From the NCBI RefSeq assembly GCF_003971235.1, contig NZ_CP034661.1, positions 806,001-870,000 on the forward strand: 64,000 nucleotides of DNA, given 5' to 3'. The translations under genes were made by a program, and so were the position numbers. How positions within the stretch are numbered: the stretch's first letter is position 1; each line of letters opens with the position of its first letter. Below the pieces are notes generated by a model. That model was not told where the DNA came from and ran no database searches. It worked only from the letters and a program-made list of their open reading frames with translations. This document shows positions 48,624-57,700 of this stretch, in pieces. The stretch is from Chryseobacterium aureum. GTDB taxonomy: Bacteria; Bacteroidota; Bacteroidia; Flavobacteriales; Weeksellaceae.

Positions 48624-50852
48624 GTGAAAAAACATTTATTGATAACGGGAATGCTCGCATTGCCGGCTATTTTTTTTGCACAAACAGATCATTTATGGAC
48701 CGCAGGTTCATCAGGGAGGCGCTCTCCCATTCTGGAAAACATGTCACGTTTTAAAAATCCTCAACTGTATCATTTGAATATAAACGGATTAAAAAAAATA
48801 TTGACAAAAGCACCCAAAAGATCAACGCAGAAATCTGAAATCATCATCTCTTTTCCCAATCCGGAAGGAAAAATGGAAAACTTCAAGGTAACAGAAAATT
48901 CTAATTTCGAACCGGAACTGGCTGCTAAATATCCGGATATCCAATCGTACATGGGTGAAGGAATGGAAAATCCCGGTTCAAAAGTTTATTTCAGTATCTC
49001 CTCTTTAGGATTATCTTCTATGGAAATATATGGAGACCAATCTTCGGTTTTTATTCAGCCTTACACCCAAGATCTGTCCACTTATATTATTTATCGAAAG
49101 TCTGACAGCAAGGACAACTTAAATAAACTCGAATGTAAAGTTTTAGATGTTGCCCAAAAAGGAAACACCGGCACCATAAGCCATAAAAATGCAGATGATG
49201 CTACATTGAGAACCTTCAGACTTGCTCTTTCATGTACAGGGGAATATGCCTCTTACTTTGGGGGAACAAAAGCCCAGGCGCTGGCAGCAATGAACAATAC
49301 ATTGACCCGCGTAAATGGTATCTTTGAAAACGATTTTGCGGCAAGAATGATGCTGATTGCCAATAATGACGATCTTATTTACACCAATGCAGCTACAGAT
49401 CCTTATTCTCCTTCTTCACAGATGAACAACTGGAATCTGGAATTAATGAATACCCTGAGTTCTTCCATCGGGAATGATTATTTTGATATAGGCCACCTTT
49501 TCGGAAGAGATGGCGGCGGCGGTAATGCAGGATGTATTGGATGTATTTGTGATAATGATATGTCAACGTATGAATATCAAGGCATTACTTACCCCAACAG
49601 TTATAAAGGAAGCGGATATACTTCACCAGCCAATGGTATTCCTTCAGGAGATACTTTTGATATTGATTTTGTGGCACATGAAATGGGACATCAGTTTGGC
49701 GGAAACCACACCTGGTCTTATGAGCCTCAACCCGGGTTGCAGCCTGTGGAACCAGGTTCAGGATCTACCATCATGGGATATGCAGGGATTACAAACTATG
49801 ATGTCCAGAACAATTCTGATCAGTTTTTCCATGCCTTAAGCATTGAACAGATTACCAATACTATTAAAAATAAAACCTGTTCTGTTAATACGCCTACGGG
49901 AAATTCTATTCCCACCGCAAACGCAGGATCTGATTATATTATTCCCAAAAGCACTCCTTTCATGCTTACCGGATCCGGAACCGATGCAGACGGGGATCCA
50001 CTTACCTATATATGGGAACAGATGGATAAGGGAACTTCTTCTGAAATGGGAGCCAACTCTGCAGCAAAAGAAACAAAAATTGCAGGGCCTATATTCAGAT
50101 CATGGACTCCTTCAAGCTCCTCTGTAAGATATTTCCCAAGGATGGCTTCTATTCTGGCAGGGTCACTGAAGACCTCAGGAACTGACATTGACGTTGAAGC
50201 CCTTCCTTCTGTAGGGAGAACTTTACATTTCAGATTAACCGTTCGTGATCATAAAGCCGGAGGGGGTGGAAATAATTCTGACGACACCCAGATAACCGTT
50301 AATCCTGCCGCAGGGCCATTTATGATAACATCGCAAAACAATGCAGTTTCCTATATTCAGGGAAGTTCACAAACAGTTACATGGGACGTAGCAGGAACCA
50401 CAGCCAATGGTATCAATACCGCCAATGTGGATATTTTATGGTCAACGGATAACGGCAATACATGGATAACATTATTGGCCGGAGTTCCCAATAGCGGTTC
50501 ACAGGCAATTACAATTCCCGATACATTAACCGATTCCGGAAGAATCATGGTAAAAGGGAGCAACCATATTTTCTTTGACGTCAATAATGCCAGTATTTCT
50601 GTAAAAGCTACCGACGATAAGTCCACAGACGGAGGTTCAGCATCCACAGAAATAAAGCTGTATCCGAATCCTGTGAAAAGCATTCTTACGCTTACGAATA
50701 CCAGTAATGAAGAATATAAAATCTACGACATGTCCGGCCGGCTGGTAAGCACGGGAAATCTGGAAAGCGGAACCGTAAACGTTAATAAACTTACGAATGG
50801 AACCTATGTTATTCAAATCGGAGGATTTGCGAAGCCATTCATTAAAAAATAA
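48624..50852 (+). CDS. secreted reprolysin-like metalloprotease (shorter paralog) with T9SS sorting domain, GTG start
   Basis: A 742-residue paralog of the preceding gene; the two are alignable through the signal, propeptide, protease and beta domains. It starts with GTG at 48624 (KKHLLITGMLALPAIFFAQ signal); no in-frame ATG lies near. Zinc motif H352-E-x2-H356-x5-H362 (HEMGHQFGGNH) and STIMGYAGI Met-turn are intact. After the IPTANAGSDYII and NAVSYIQGSSQTVTW domains it goes straight to the T9SS domain (IKLYPNPVKSIL). The FN3 and GEVED modules of paralog 1 are missing. Two copies with different tails suggest duplication and domain gain or loss. Confidence 0.93.
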   Translation: MKKHLLITGMLALPAIFFAQTDHLWTAGSSGRRSPILENMSRFKNPQLYHLNINGLKKILTKAPKRSTQKSEIIISFPNPEGKMENFKVTENSNFEPELAAKYPDIQSYMGEGMENPGSKVYFSISSLGLSSMEIYGDQSSVFIQPYTQDLSTYIIYRKSDSKDNLNKLECKVLDVAQKGNTGTISHKNADDATLRTFRLALSCTGEYASYFGGTKAQALAAMNNTLTRVNGIFENDFAARMMLIANNDDLIYTNAATDPYSPSSQMNNWNLELMNTLSSSIGNDYFDIGHLFGRDGGGGNAGCIGCICDNDMSTYEYQGITYPNSYKGSGYTSPANGIPSGDTFDIDFVAHEMGHQFGGNHTWSYEPQPGLQPVEPGSGSTIMGYAGITNYDVQNNSDQFFHALSIEQITNTIKNKTCSVNTPTGNSIPTANAGSDYIIPKSTPFMLTGSGTDADGDPLTYIWEQMDKGTSSEMGANSAAKETKIAGPIFRSWTPSSSSVRYFPRMASILAGSLKTSGTDIDVEALPSVGRTLHFRLTVRDHKAGGGGNNSDDTQITVNPAAGPFMITSQNNAVSYIQGSSQTVTWDVAGTTANGINTANVDILWSTDNGNTWITLLAGVPNSGSQAITIPDTLTDSGRIMVKGSNHIFFDVNNASISVKATDDKSTDGGSASTEIKLYPNPVKSILTLTNTSNEEYKIYDMSGRLVSTGNLESGTVNVNKLTNGTYVIQIGGFAKPFIKK

Positions 50853-50871
50853 ACACTGTATATTTCAGTCA

Positions 50872-50901
50872 GAAAGCTGCTCATTTGGGCAGCTTTTTTT
50901 A
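50872..50901 (+). terminator. terminator after metalloprotease 2
   Basis: AAAGCTGC pairs with GCAGCTTT (with a short TCATTTGG loop region), followed by TTTTTAA. Confidence 0.8.
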
Positions 50902-51314
50902 ATTCGCAAAATGTAAAATATAAATAAAAAACCATTTATAAATACAATTAATTTCATAATAATAATTTATTTTAAATAAAATTATCAATATTAAAGTTTT
51001 TTGATTTAAATTTATCGGATAACAATATTTTATTGTACCGTTTACCCAGCTTGTATTTAAGGGAGCTTCAAACCGTTTTTTAACGTCTGATGCAGTTGCT
51101 TCTTTTGAACTTATTTTGGCAAAAATTCACATCCCAACAATTTACTGCGGAAAAGTGTCTTATAAAACCCAATTCCAATTCTGAAAATTCCTCATGTAGA
51201 CTGGACAAACGTACTCCTATTCATATCAGGATTCCACTCAAGATCTTTGTTACAAAATGATGTTTCAAAAAAGGTAATTCCCTCTAATACCTCAACCATT
51301 TTTAAATTTTTTAT
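50902..51314. other. AT-rich intergenic region upstream of the TNT-type gene
   Basis: About 410 bases with no credible coding frame. It holds poly-A/T tracts, a TTTTGGCAAAAATTCAC word near 51113 that only half matches a sigma54 site, and a leader of about 60 bases in front of 51315. A promoter for the pair must be here but could not be fixed. Confidence 0.5.
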
Positions 51315-52028
51315 ATGAAACATTTATTTAAGTACATTTTCTTTTTGGCCATTACCTCGTTCTCGGTAGCCTGCAGCTCAGATAATGATGATGTAATGGA
51401 CGTCAACCCGGATATTAGTACGGTATTTTACAAAAACGCTGATGAACTGGCAGCCACTTATGACAATAACAATTCGGTAAGCCAGGCGATCAGAAACCAG
51501 GCCTATGATCTGTACAAACGGGGAAAATGGAGTGAATTGGAATCACTTTTTAAAGCCAATGGTTTAAATGGCGGCTGGCCGCCTGCTAACGGAGGTTACA
51601 ATATCGTAGACGACGTACCTTTACAGGTTGGGCAGAAATTTGACCGATACAGCGGAGCGGTAGGCAGCTATAACGGAACCGGGGTCCCTACTTTAGGGGG
51701 AAGCTTTACAAGTCCCATTATCAACGGATATGTATATACTTTTACACAAAGGGCTTTAAATCAGCCTGAAGATAAATATGATTTCTATTACGAAATTGAT
51801 GTTTTGAATAATTCCATGCAGTTTAAGACCCAGACAGCAGACATCATTCCCTGGTTCAGCCAGGCAGGAAAAGGAAAACAAACCATGTGGAAAATTCCGG
51901 TTGACATTAACACAGGATATCAGAAAACCTGGAACAAGCTGGCAGAAGAAGGTTATGTAAAAATTACCATCAAGAAAAGTCCAAGCGGAAAATACCCTAA
52001 CTTAGCAGGCACAGTAATTCAGCCATAA
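51315..52028 (+). CDS. TNT-domain (tuberculosis necrotizing toxin-like) lipoprotein
   Basis: A 237-residue predicted lipoprotein. Signal peptide with lipobox SVAC (C20), then the acidic run SSDNDDVMD, which resembles a Bacteroidota lipoprotein export signal. After a short helical linker (about 50-82), residues 85-225 read like a TNT NAD-glycohydrolase domain: WPPANGG (88-94), LQVGQKFDRY (103-112), YTFTQRAL (141-148), YYEIDVLN (158-165), and PWFSQAGKGKQ (179-189). The stand-alone, membrane-anchored form differs from TNT domains at the end of large toxins. Activity is inferred from motif order only. The next gene starts ten bases later. Confidence 0.7.
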   Translation: MKHLFKYIFFLAITSFSVACSSDNDDVMDVNPDISTVFYKNADELAATYDNNNSVSQAIRNQAYDLYKRGKWSELESLFKANGLNGGWPPANGGYNIVDDVPLQVGQKFDRYSGAVGSYNGTGVPTLGGSFTSPIINGYVYTFTQRALNQPEDKYDFYYEIDVLNNSMQFKTQTADIIPWFSQAGKGKQTMWKIPVDINTGYQKTWNKLAEEGYVKITIKKSPSGKYPNLAGTVIQP

Positions 52029-52038
52029 AACCATTCAG

Positions 52039-52458
52039 ATGTATTCAGTCTCAGAAAAAATAAATATTACCGGAAAAGCTTCTGTTGGGAAGAGTACCTT
52101 CATCAATGATGAAGCCCTTCCATCAGCAACCACCACTTTCACCTGCTGTAACTGCGGAAGTACAAATACAATAGCCATAGCACCCTATGAATCAGGATTT
52201 CCTATTGTACAACTGTATCATGAAGATAAAGTGATCTCCAAAGATGAATTACTAAAACACGGAATTGTCAACGGAACTTCTCAAAGAATGTTCCATTTAG
52301 GAGAATTGACCGTTAATGATCTGCCGACCTTATATTTTGGAACAGACTGCTCTTTATGCCATGCCCAATACATCTGTGTATTCAGCTATGGAGAAAAACA
52401 ACCGGGATTGATGCCATTGTATATCTCCGGAGTCTGGAACTATGAAGAATTGAAATAA
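52039..52458 (+). CDS. two-CxxC small protein, candidate immunity to the TNT-type lipoprotein
   Basis: A 139-residue protein without signal peptide, hence cytoplasmic. No family is recognised. It has CCNCGS (C36, C37, C39) and CSLCHAQYIC (C104, C107, C113), enough for one zinc ribbon or knuckle. The body is beta-rich with a repeat of hydrophobic strands (IVQLYHEDKVIS, LYISGVWNYEE). It starts ten bases after the TNT-type gene and is closed by a strong terminator, so the two form a bicistron. A cytoplasmic partner of an exported toxin-like protein is most simply an immunity protein, but an accessory role is possible. Confidence 0.6.
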   Translation: MYSVSEKINITGKASVGKSTFINDEALPSATTTFTCCNCGSTNTIAIAPYESGFPIVQLYHEDKVISKDELLKHGIVNGTSQRMFHLGELTVNDLPTLYFGTDCSLCHAQYICVFSYGEKQPGLMPLYISGVWNYEELK

Positions 52459-52478
52459 TTAAATGAAACTCCTTCAAA

Positions 52479-52513
52479 ATAAAACCACAATGATAAAAAT
52501 TGTGGTTTTTTGA
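52479..52513 (+). terminator. terminator of the TNT-type bicistron
   Basis: AAAACCACAA pairs with TTGTGGTTTT around TGATAAAAA, followed by TTGATTTTT. Confidence 0.85.
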
Positions 52514-52594
52514 TTTTTATAAATTATCTGTAAGGAGTCAATACCTGAAGATGAAAAACAGAAAAAAACAGTAAAGCCCGCGCCTGGGAATATT

Positions 52595-53122
52595 TTACTT
52601 CATCTTATTCAAAACCTTCTCAAACGTATTCACGTTTCTGCTGGTGAACTGATCTTTGAGACTTTTTTTGCCCAGCACTTTTCCAAAAGTAGACTCTAAT
52701 GTATTTCCCTTAGGAACCTGCCAGTAAAATAGGTCATTGATAATTGCTGCTTTTTCGTTTTCTGCCTGATCTGCTTTCTGGAACTCTTCCATTAAAATTT
52801 TTTCCACACCCGGAATCCCTATAAAACCATAAATATGAAGGTCATCACTCTTCTCAAAAGGAATGCTGTTCCAAAAGGTTTCGGTTTCTTTCTGAGATTT
52901 TACAAACAGAAAGGCTTCATATGAAAAATGTTCAGACATAGCTTTTTCCAGAATGGTTTTCAGTTCGTCTCCTTTTTGATCCGAAGAAAAAACAATATTG
53001 CCGGAAGCCAGTACGGAACTTACTTCTTTCATTCCGGCATCTTTAAAAACCTGGCATACATCAGCCATTTTCATATTGGTTCCTTTTACGTTCACGCCGC
53101 GGAGAAAAGCACAGTATTTCAT
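52595..53122 (-). CDS. DUF1697 family protein
   Basis: A 175-residue cytoplasmic protein starting MKYCAFLRGVNVKGTNMKMADVCQVF, with EVSSVLASGNIVFSS, the signature of DUF1697. ESTFGKVLGKKSLKDQFTSRNVNTFEKVL closes the domain. Length is normal. The biochemical role is unknown to me. Monocistronic, convergent with the TNT-type bicistron. Confidence 0.9.
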   Translation of the reverse strand: MKYCAFLRGVNVKGTNMKMADVCQVFKDAGMKEVSSVLASGNIVFSSDQKGDELKTILEKAMSEHFSYEAFLFVKSQKETETFWNSIPFEKSDDLHIYGFIGIPGVEKILMEEFQKADQAENEKAAIINDLFYWQVPKGNTLESTFGKVLGKKSLKDQFTSRNVNTFEKVLNKMK

Positions 53123-53134
53123 TTTTTTCAGGGA

Positions 53135-53160
53135 TTATATTGGGTTTGAGAGTTTGAGAG
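53135..53160. repeat. short tandem repeat GTTTGAGA
   Basis: GGGTTTGAGAGTTTGAGAGTATTAGA lies in the intergenic region upstream of the DUF1697 gene. It is a two-copy tandem in the same style as the low-complexity repeats at 25431 and 38911, but no complementary arm was found. Confidence 0.4.
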
Positions 53161-53212
53161 TATTAGATTAAAAGCGTTATTTTAAACTGTTTCACTAAAA
53201 TCTTTCAATATT

Positions 53213-54706
53213 TTAATCAACCCTAATGTACAAATTATAGTCTGTACCGGAAGGTTTCAGATGGTAAATTTTTTCTAAAATCTTATTGTCGCTTTTCAGA
53301 TGGTCCTTTACTCTGAATTCTTTTAAAAGCTTATAATGAGCTTTATAATAGGCTGCGTTTTCCTTCTTTTCTTCATACAGATTTTTGTAAGAAAGAAGGT
53401 ATTTCGGTTTTCTTGTCTGTACAGTATTGATCCAGTAGTTGACTTTGTCTTTTTTAATTTCCTCCTGAATCTGTTTATCTACCAAACCAACCTCATCTAT
53501 CGTTTTCAACCCTGAGAAATATGGTACATAACCAGCTGGCTCCAATAAAATCCACTGATTTTTATCCTTTTCATATTGATTTAAATAGGTACCTATTGTT
53601 CTGCGGTAGTTCCATTCCCCATTTCCTGTTGCAATACAGTGAACTGTCTGGAAAACAAGCATCGGGAAAATATAGAAGATAACCAGCAATGAAAGCCAGA
53701 GATTTCTCTTTTCCTTCTGTTCCAGTACAAAAATAAGAATCGGAACAAAAAGCAAAAGCTGCGGTACCCAGTAATACCAGTCGAACAGGCTTTTCTGAGA
53801 AATAAAAATAATCTGTTTTAGCCATCCGAAAAGGAAAATCATCCATAGAAAATAATTCCTTTTCTCTTTTTGTCTGATCAGGTAAATGAAACAAACCAGC
53901 TCAAAGATCAGGATTACAATAGTCATAGGATTGAAATCTCCGGGAACTTTCAGCATTCCCCAGAAGTTTCCAAAGCTCTTAAAAAAGTACCCCAGATGCT
54001 GCTGGATTGTCAGGTTTTCACTATAAAGAAGCTTTTTAGCCGTAATGGTATTATTCACCAATTCTCCAAAGTAGAACCAGTTGAAAGCAACTGTAGATAA
54101 CACCCCCAGAATTCCTCCAAAAATATAGTTCCATCTTATTTTTTTGTTCCAGAATATATCTACAAGAAAAACAATTCCGAGGAAGATTACGGTATCAATT
54201 CTGGTAAACATGATAAGGATGGGTAGAATGGTCAAGACCCTTTTTTTTCCTTTATAGAACCCATAATACAGTAATGCCATTTCCAGAAAGAACAGAAGTC
54301 CGTATTCCATTCCGAGAATTGAAATTTTAATGGATGGTGGCAAAATACCGATCAGAAATATAAAAACAGCTTTATGCAAAGGGTTTTTAAGAACCAAATG
54401 AGAAAGCAGTAAAGTTCCTACTGTAAATAATAGAGAATTAAAAATCAAAAGAGGTTCAATAAAGTGTTCTTTTCCAAAAACAAGATTGAAAAGATAAGAC
54501 ACCAAAACATATAGATGTGTTGTAGAGGCAGAAATTTTGGTATCTCCATTGAAACCAATTACCCCATAATCCAGCAGATTCTGGGCAACTCTCCAGGTAA
54601 TAAACGCATCTTCCTGAATATAATGAGTCAGTAAAAAAAGAAGCTTAAAAGCAACAGTAGCTATTACAGCATAGATCGGGAACCTGCTATTTTTTGTTTC
54701 AGCCAT
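53213..54706 (-). CDS. polytopic membrane protein, GT-C glycosyltransferase-like
   Basis: A 497-residue protein with about ten to eleven hydrophobic segments through residue 370 and a soluble C-terminal domain (about 375-497). The N-terminal loop YIQEDAFITWRVAQNLLDYGVIGFNGDTKISASTTHLY resembles the first periplasmic loop of GT-C transferases, with acidic EDAF, though no family can be named. Followed 90 bases upstream by the DUF2723 gene on the same strand, another GT-C-like protein. Both may act in glycan transfer to exported molecules. Acceptor and donor are unknown. Confidence 0.7.
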   Translation of the reverse strand: MAETKNSRFPIYAVIATVAFKLLFLLTHYIQEDAFITWRVAQNLLDYGVIGFNGDTKISASTTHLYVLVSYLFNLVFGKEHFIEPLLIFNSLLFTVGTLLLSHLVLKNPLHKAVFIFLIGILPPSIKISILGMEYGLLFFLEMALLYYGFYKGKKRVLTILPILIMFTRIDTVIFLGIVFLVDIFWNKKIRWNYIFGGILGVLSTVAFNWFYFGELVNNTITAKKLLYSENLTIQQHLGYFFKSFGNFWGMLKVPGDFNPMTIVILIFELVCFIYLIRQKEKRNYFLWMIFLFGWLKQIIFISQKSLFDWYYWVPQLLLFVPILIFVLEQKEKRNLWLSLLVIFYIFPMLVFQTVHCIATGNGEWNYRRTIGTYLNQYEKDKNQWILLEPAGYVPYFSGLKTIDEVGLVDKQIQEEIKKDKVNYWINTVQTRKPKYLLSYKNLYEEKKENAAYYKAHYKLLKEFRVKDHLKSDNKILEKIYHLKPSGTDYNLYIRVD

Positions 54707-54759
54707 TATGTATTTTTAATTGTACAAATATAATCTTAATATTCAGGATTCCCAATAAA

Positions 54760-54791
54760 TAAAAAAACGGAACCGAAGTTCCGTTTTTTAT
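54760..54791 (-). terminator. terminator of the DUF2723 gene
   Basis: AAAAAACGGAAC pairs with GTTCCGTTTTTT around a four-base loop, giving T runs on both strands. It lies just after the stop at 54796 on the minus strand. Confidence 0.85.
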
Positions 54792-54795
54792 TATG

Positions 54796-57700
54796 TTATT
54801 TTGTTGCCTTGATAATGGCGTTGGTAATCTGACTTTCTTTTTCTTTTGAATAAGTAGAGTCGTAAGGTTCCATTACATCAAATAAATACTGATAGAATGG
54901 CGTGATCTGCTGAACATTTTCAGACTCTTTCATCGCCTTTTCTCTGCCCATCTCCTGAAGATCTTTGATAAACACATTGAACTTCTTATCAATAGGCTCT
55001 ATGGATTTTACCAGATAAGCGTATGCTTTTTCTTTCTGCCCGATCTTGGTGTAAGCATCCGTTACGGCAGCAACCACAAGAGAATATTCCATAGGTTTTG
55101 TTCTCATCTGTCTTCTCAGGTAGCTTTGATCTGCTTTGGATAAGCTTAAATAGTAATCATATTCTTCAAAAATTCCTTTCTTCAGAACTTCAGCAAGCTG
55201 AAGCCCTTTCTGCTCCTGTCCTGCAATGATGTATCCTGAAACAATTGAGCTTAATGAACGTGGATCATTGTATTTCTCCGCAGGAATTTCTTTAGCGGCA
55301 AGATCCAGAATTTCTAATGCTTTAGCTTTCTGTCCGCTCAATGCTAATGCTGATGCTGCTCTGCTTGCAGACATTCTGTAGCTGATGATATTAGATGTAG
55401 CGGTTTCGTCAAAGTGTGCATTCAGGTTTTTGAAGTTCCCCCATCTGAAGTTTTTCACTACATTATAAAGAGAGTTCGCATCTACTCTTCCCATATCACC
55501 GTCAGCCGTTGGAGGGGTTTGAATAGGAATTAATCTGTAGCTGAATCCGTCAAACTGAAGATAATCGTTCAGATAGAAAATATTCTCGCTGTCATAAATA
55601 CCTCCTGATGAGAAATTGATGGGGCGCTTCCAGTCGAAATTCGCCAAAAGATCCATCAAAATAAGGTTGTTCTTATACAATGTATTTCCTTTGTAAGTAA
55701 TCATGATCTGATTGGCTACATTCGGAAGATCTGCCTGGTTGATGATTCCTGCTTTCAACGCATTTTCTTTATTGACAGGAAGGATGAATTTATTAACCGG
55801 AAGAATATTATATTTTTCATATTTCTCTTCTCCGAAGTACATTTTCAGTAACTCATCTTTTTCAGGAGATTTAAACTTAATGAATTCAATGGCCTGTTTC
55901 AGGGTTAAAGAATCCTGAGTAAGATATTTTCTGAAAGACTGGAATTCTGTTTCCGGAGCTCCCTGTTCTTTCAGCATAGAGAAAACGCCTTCCCAATCTT
56001 CTTTCTTCATCATATAGATCTGGTCATTTACCCCATCCCTGTAATCATCATGCGTCAGCTGGCTAGGGATTCCCATCGCATTGTAGGTCCTTCTTTTGAT
56101 CTGGTCAAGGTTCCATGGTGTGGAAGCAAGGGTAAAGTTCACTACCTTCACATCATCTCTGAACTGCTCTGTTTCCTGAATTGCCCAAACCGGGTAAGTA
56201 TCGTTATCTCCGTAAACAAAAAGTATATCGTTTTTCGGTAAAGATTTTAGCACTGAATAGGCATAATCATAAGCCGTATATCGGTTGCTTCTGTCATGAA
56301 CATTATAGTTCTGGAAGCCCATCATGAAAGGTACTCCTAATAAAACCACTCCTAAACCAATATTGGCTCCGTTTGATTTTATTTTAGACTGCAGGAACCA
56401 TAAGATGGCTCCGGCACCCAATCCGATCCAGATGGCAAAGGCATAAAATGAACCTACCATTGCATAATCTCTTTCTCTCGGCTCAAAAGGTTTCACCCCT
56501 GTATAGAAAACAATCCCCACACTTGTTAAAATGAACAAAGATAGTAAAGCATAGAATCTTCCGAAGTCTCTGTTTAACTGGAAGAAGAATCCGATTAAAC
56601 CTAAAATTAAAGGAAGGAAGAAGAATTTTACCGTACTTTCATTTTTGAATTTAGCAGGCATTTTATCCTGATTTCCTACCACAGCATTGTCTATGAAAGG
56701 AATTCCGCAAATCCAGTTTCCTTTTGTGCTTTCCATGTTTCCTTCAAGGTCATTCTGTCTTCCCACGAAGTTCCACATCAGGTATCTTACAAAGTAATAT
56801 CCGTTCTGGAAAGAAATAAAATAATCCATATTCTGAAGGAATGAAGGCTTCTGAACATTGATCAGGTTATAAGGTTTTACTTTCAGATAATCTGCTGCCG
56901 TAATCGATTTGTCTTCATATTTAGCTCTCAGTTCATCAAAGATCTGCTTTGCCTGCGGATTGTCTGCCACATCTTCATTACTATAGTTGAATGTAAAATC
57001 TGGAGCGCCATACATAGAAATATAGTTCGCCATTACATCCTTATCTTCATTAAACATTCTCGGCATTAAGCTTACCTGAGACTTGTTGAATACATAATTG
57101 AAACGGTCTCCGGTTTTTCTGTACGTTCCGGTTTTTTCATCTTTTTCGTAGATTTCCCCGGTTTTTTGTGTTTTGAAACTTCCGTCTTCGTTCTTTTCAA
57201 TTCCGTTGGCATCCAGAAATGCCGTATAGTTTTGTCCGTAGATCGTAGGCCAGTCACCATACTGCTCTCTGTTATAGTAATCCAGCATACCAATTGCCGT
57301 ATCCGGATCATTAAGGTTCATCGGCGGATTGGCATTCGCTCTGATAGGAATAACCATCCAGCAGGAAAACCCGATCATCATGAAAACTACAGATAATGCA
57401 GCCGTCTGATAGATATTTCTTTTTGCTTTTCTTGCATATTTGATTAAGAAATAGCAGATGGCTACCATCAGAACAAAAGCAGCGATTGTTCCTGAGTGGA
57501 AAGGAAGTCCCAAACCATTCACGAAGAAAATCTCCAGTCTTCCGAACATGGTCATAATTAAAGGGAAGATAATTTTGAAAACGATAATCAAAATTCCTAA
57601 AGTAATAAGGTTGGCCCAGATAAAGTTTTTCCAGGTAAACTTGTAGTTTCTTGCATAGTATACCAGACATACTGCAGGAATTGCCAGCATACACATCATA

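Noticed and set aside
51113..51129. TTTTGGCAAAAATTCAC as a further sigma54 promoter upstream of the TNT-type gene
   Set aside because: The -24 half fits but the -12 half is CAC instead of TTGC, and it lies about 190 bases from the start codon.
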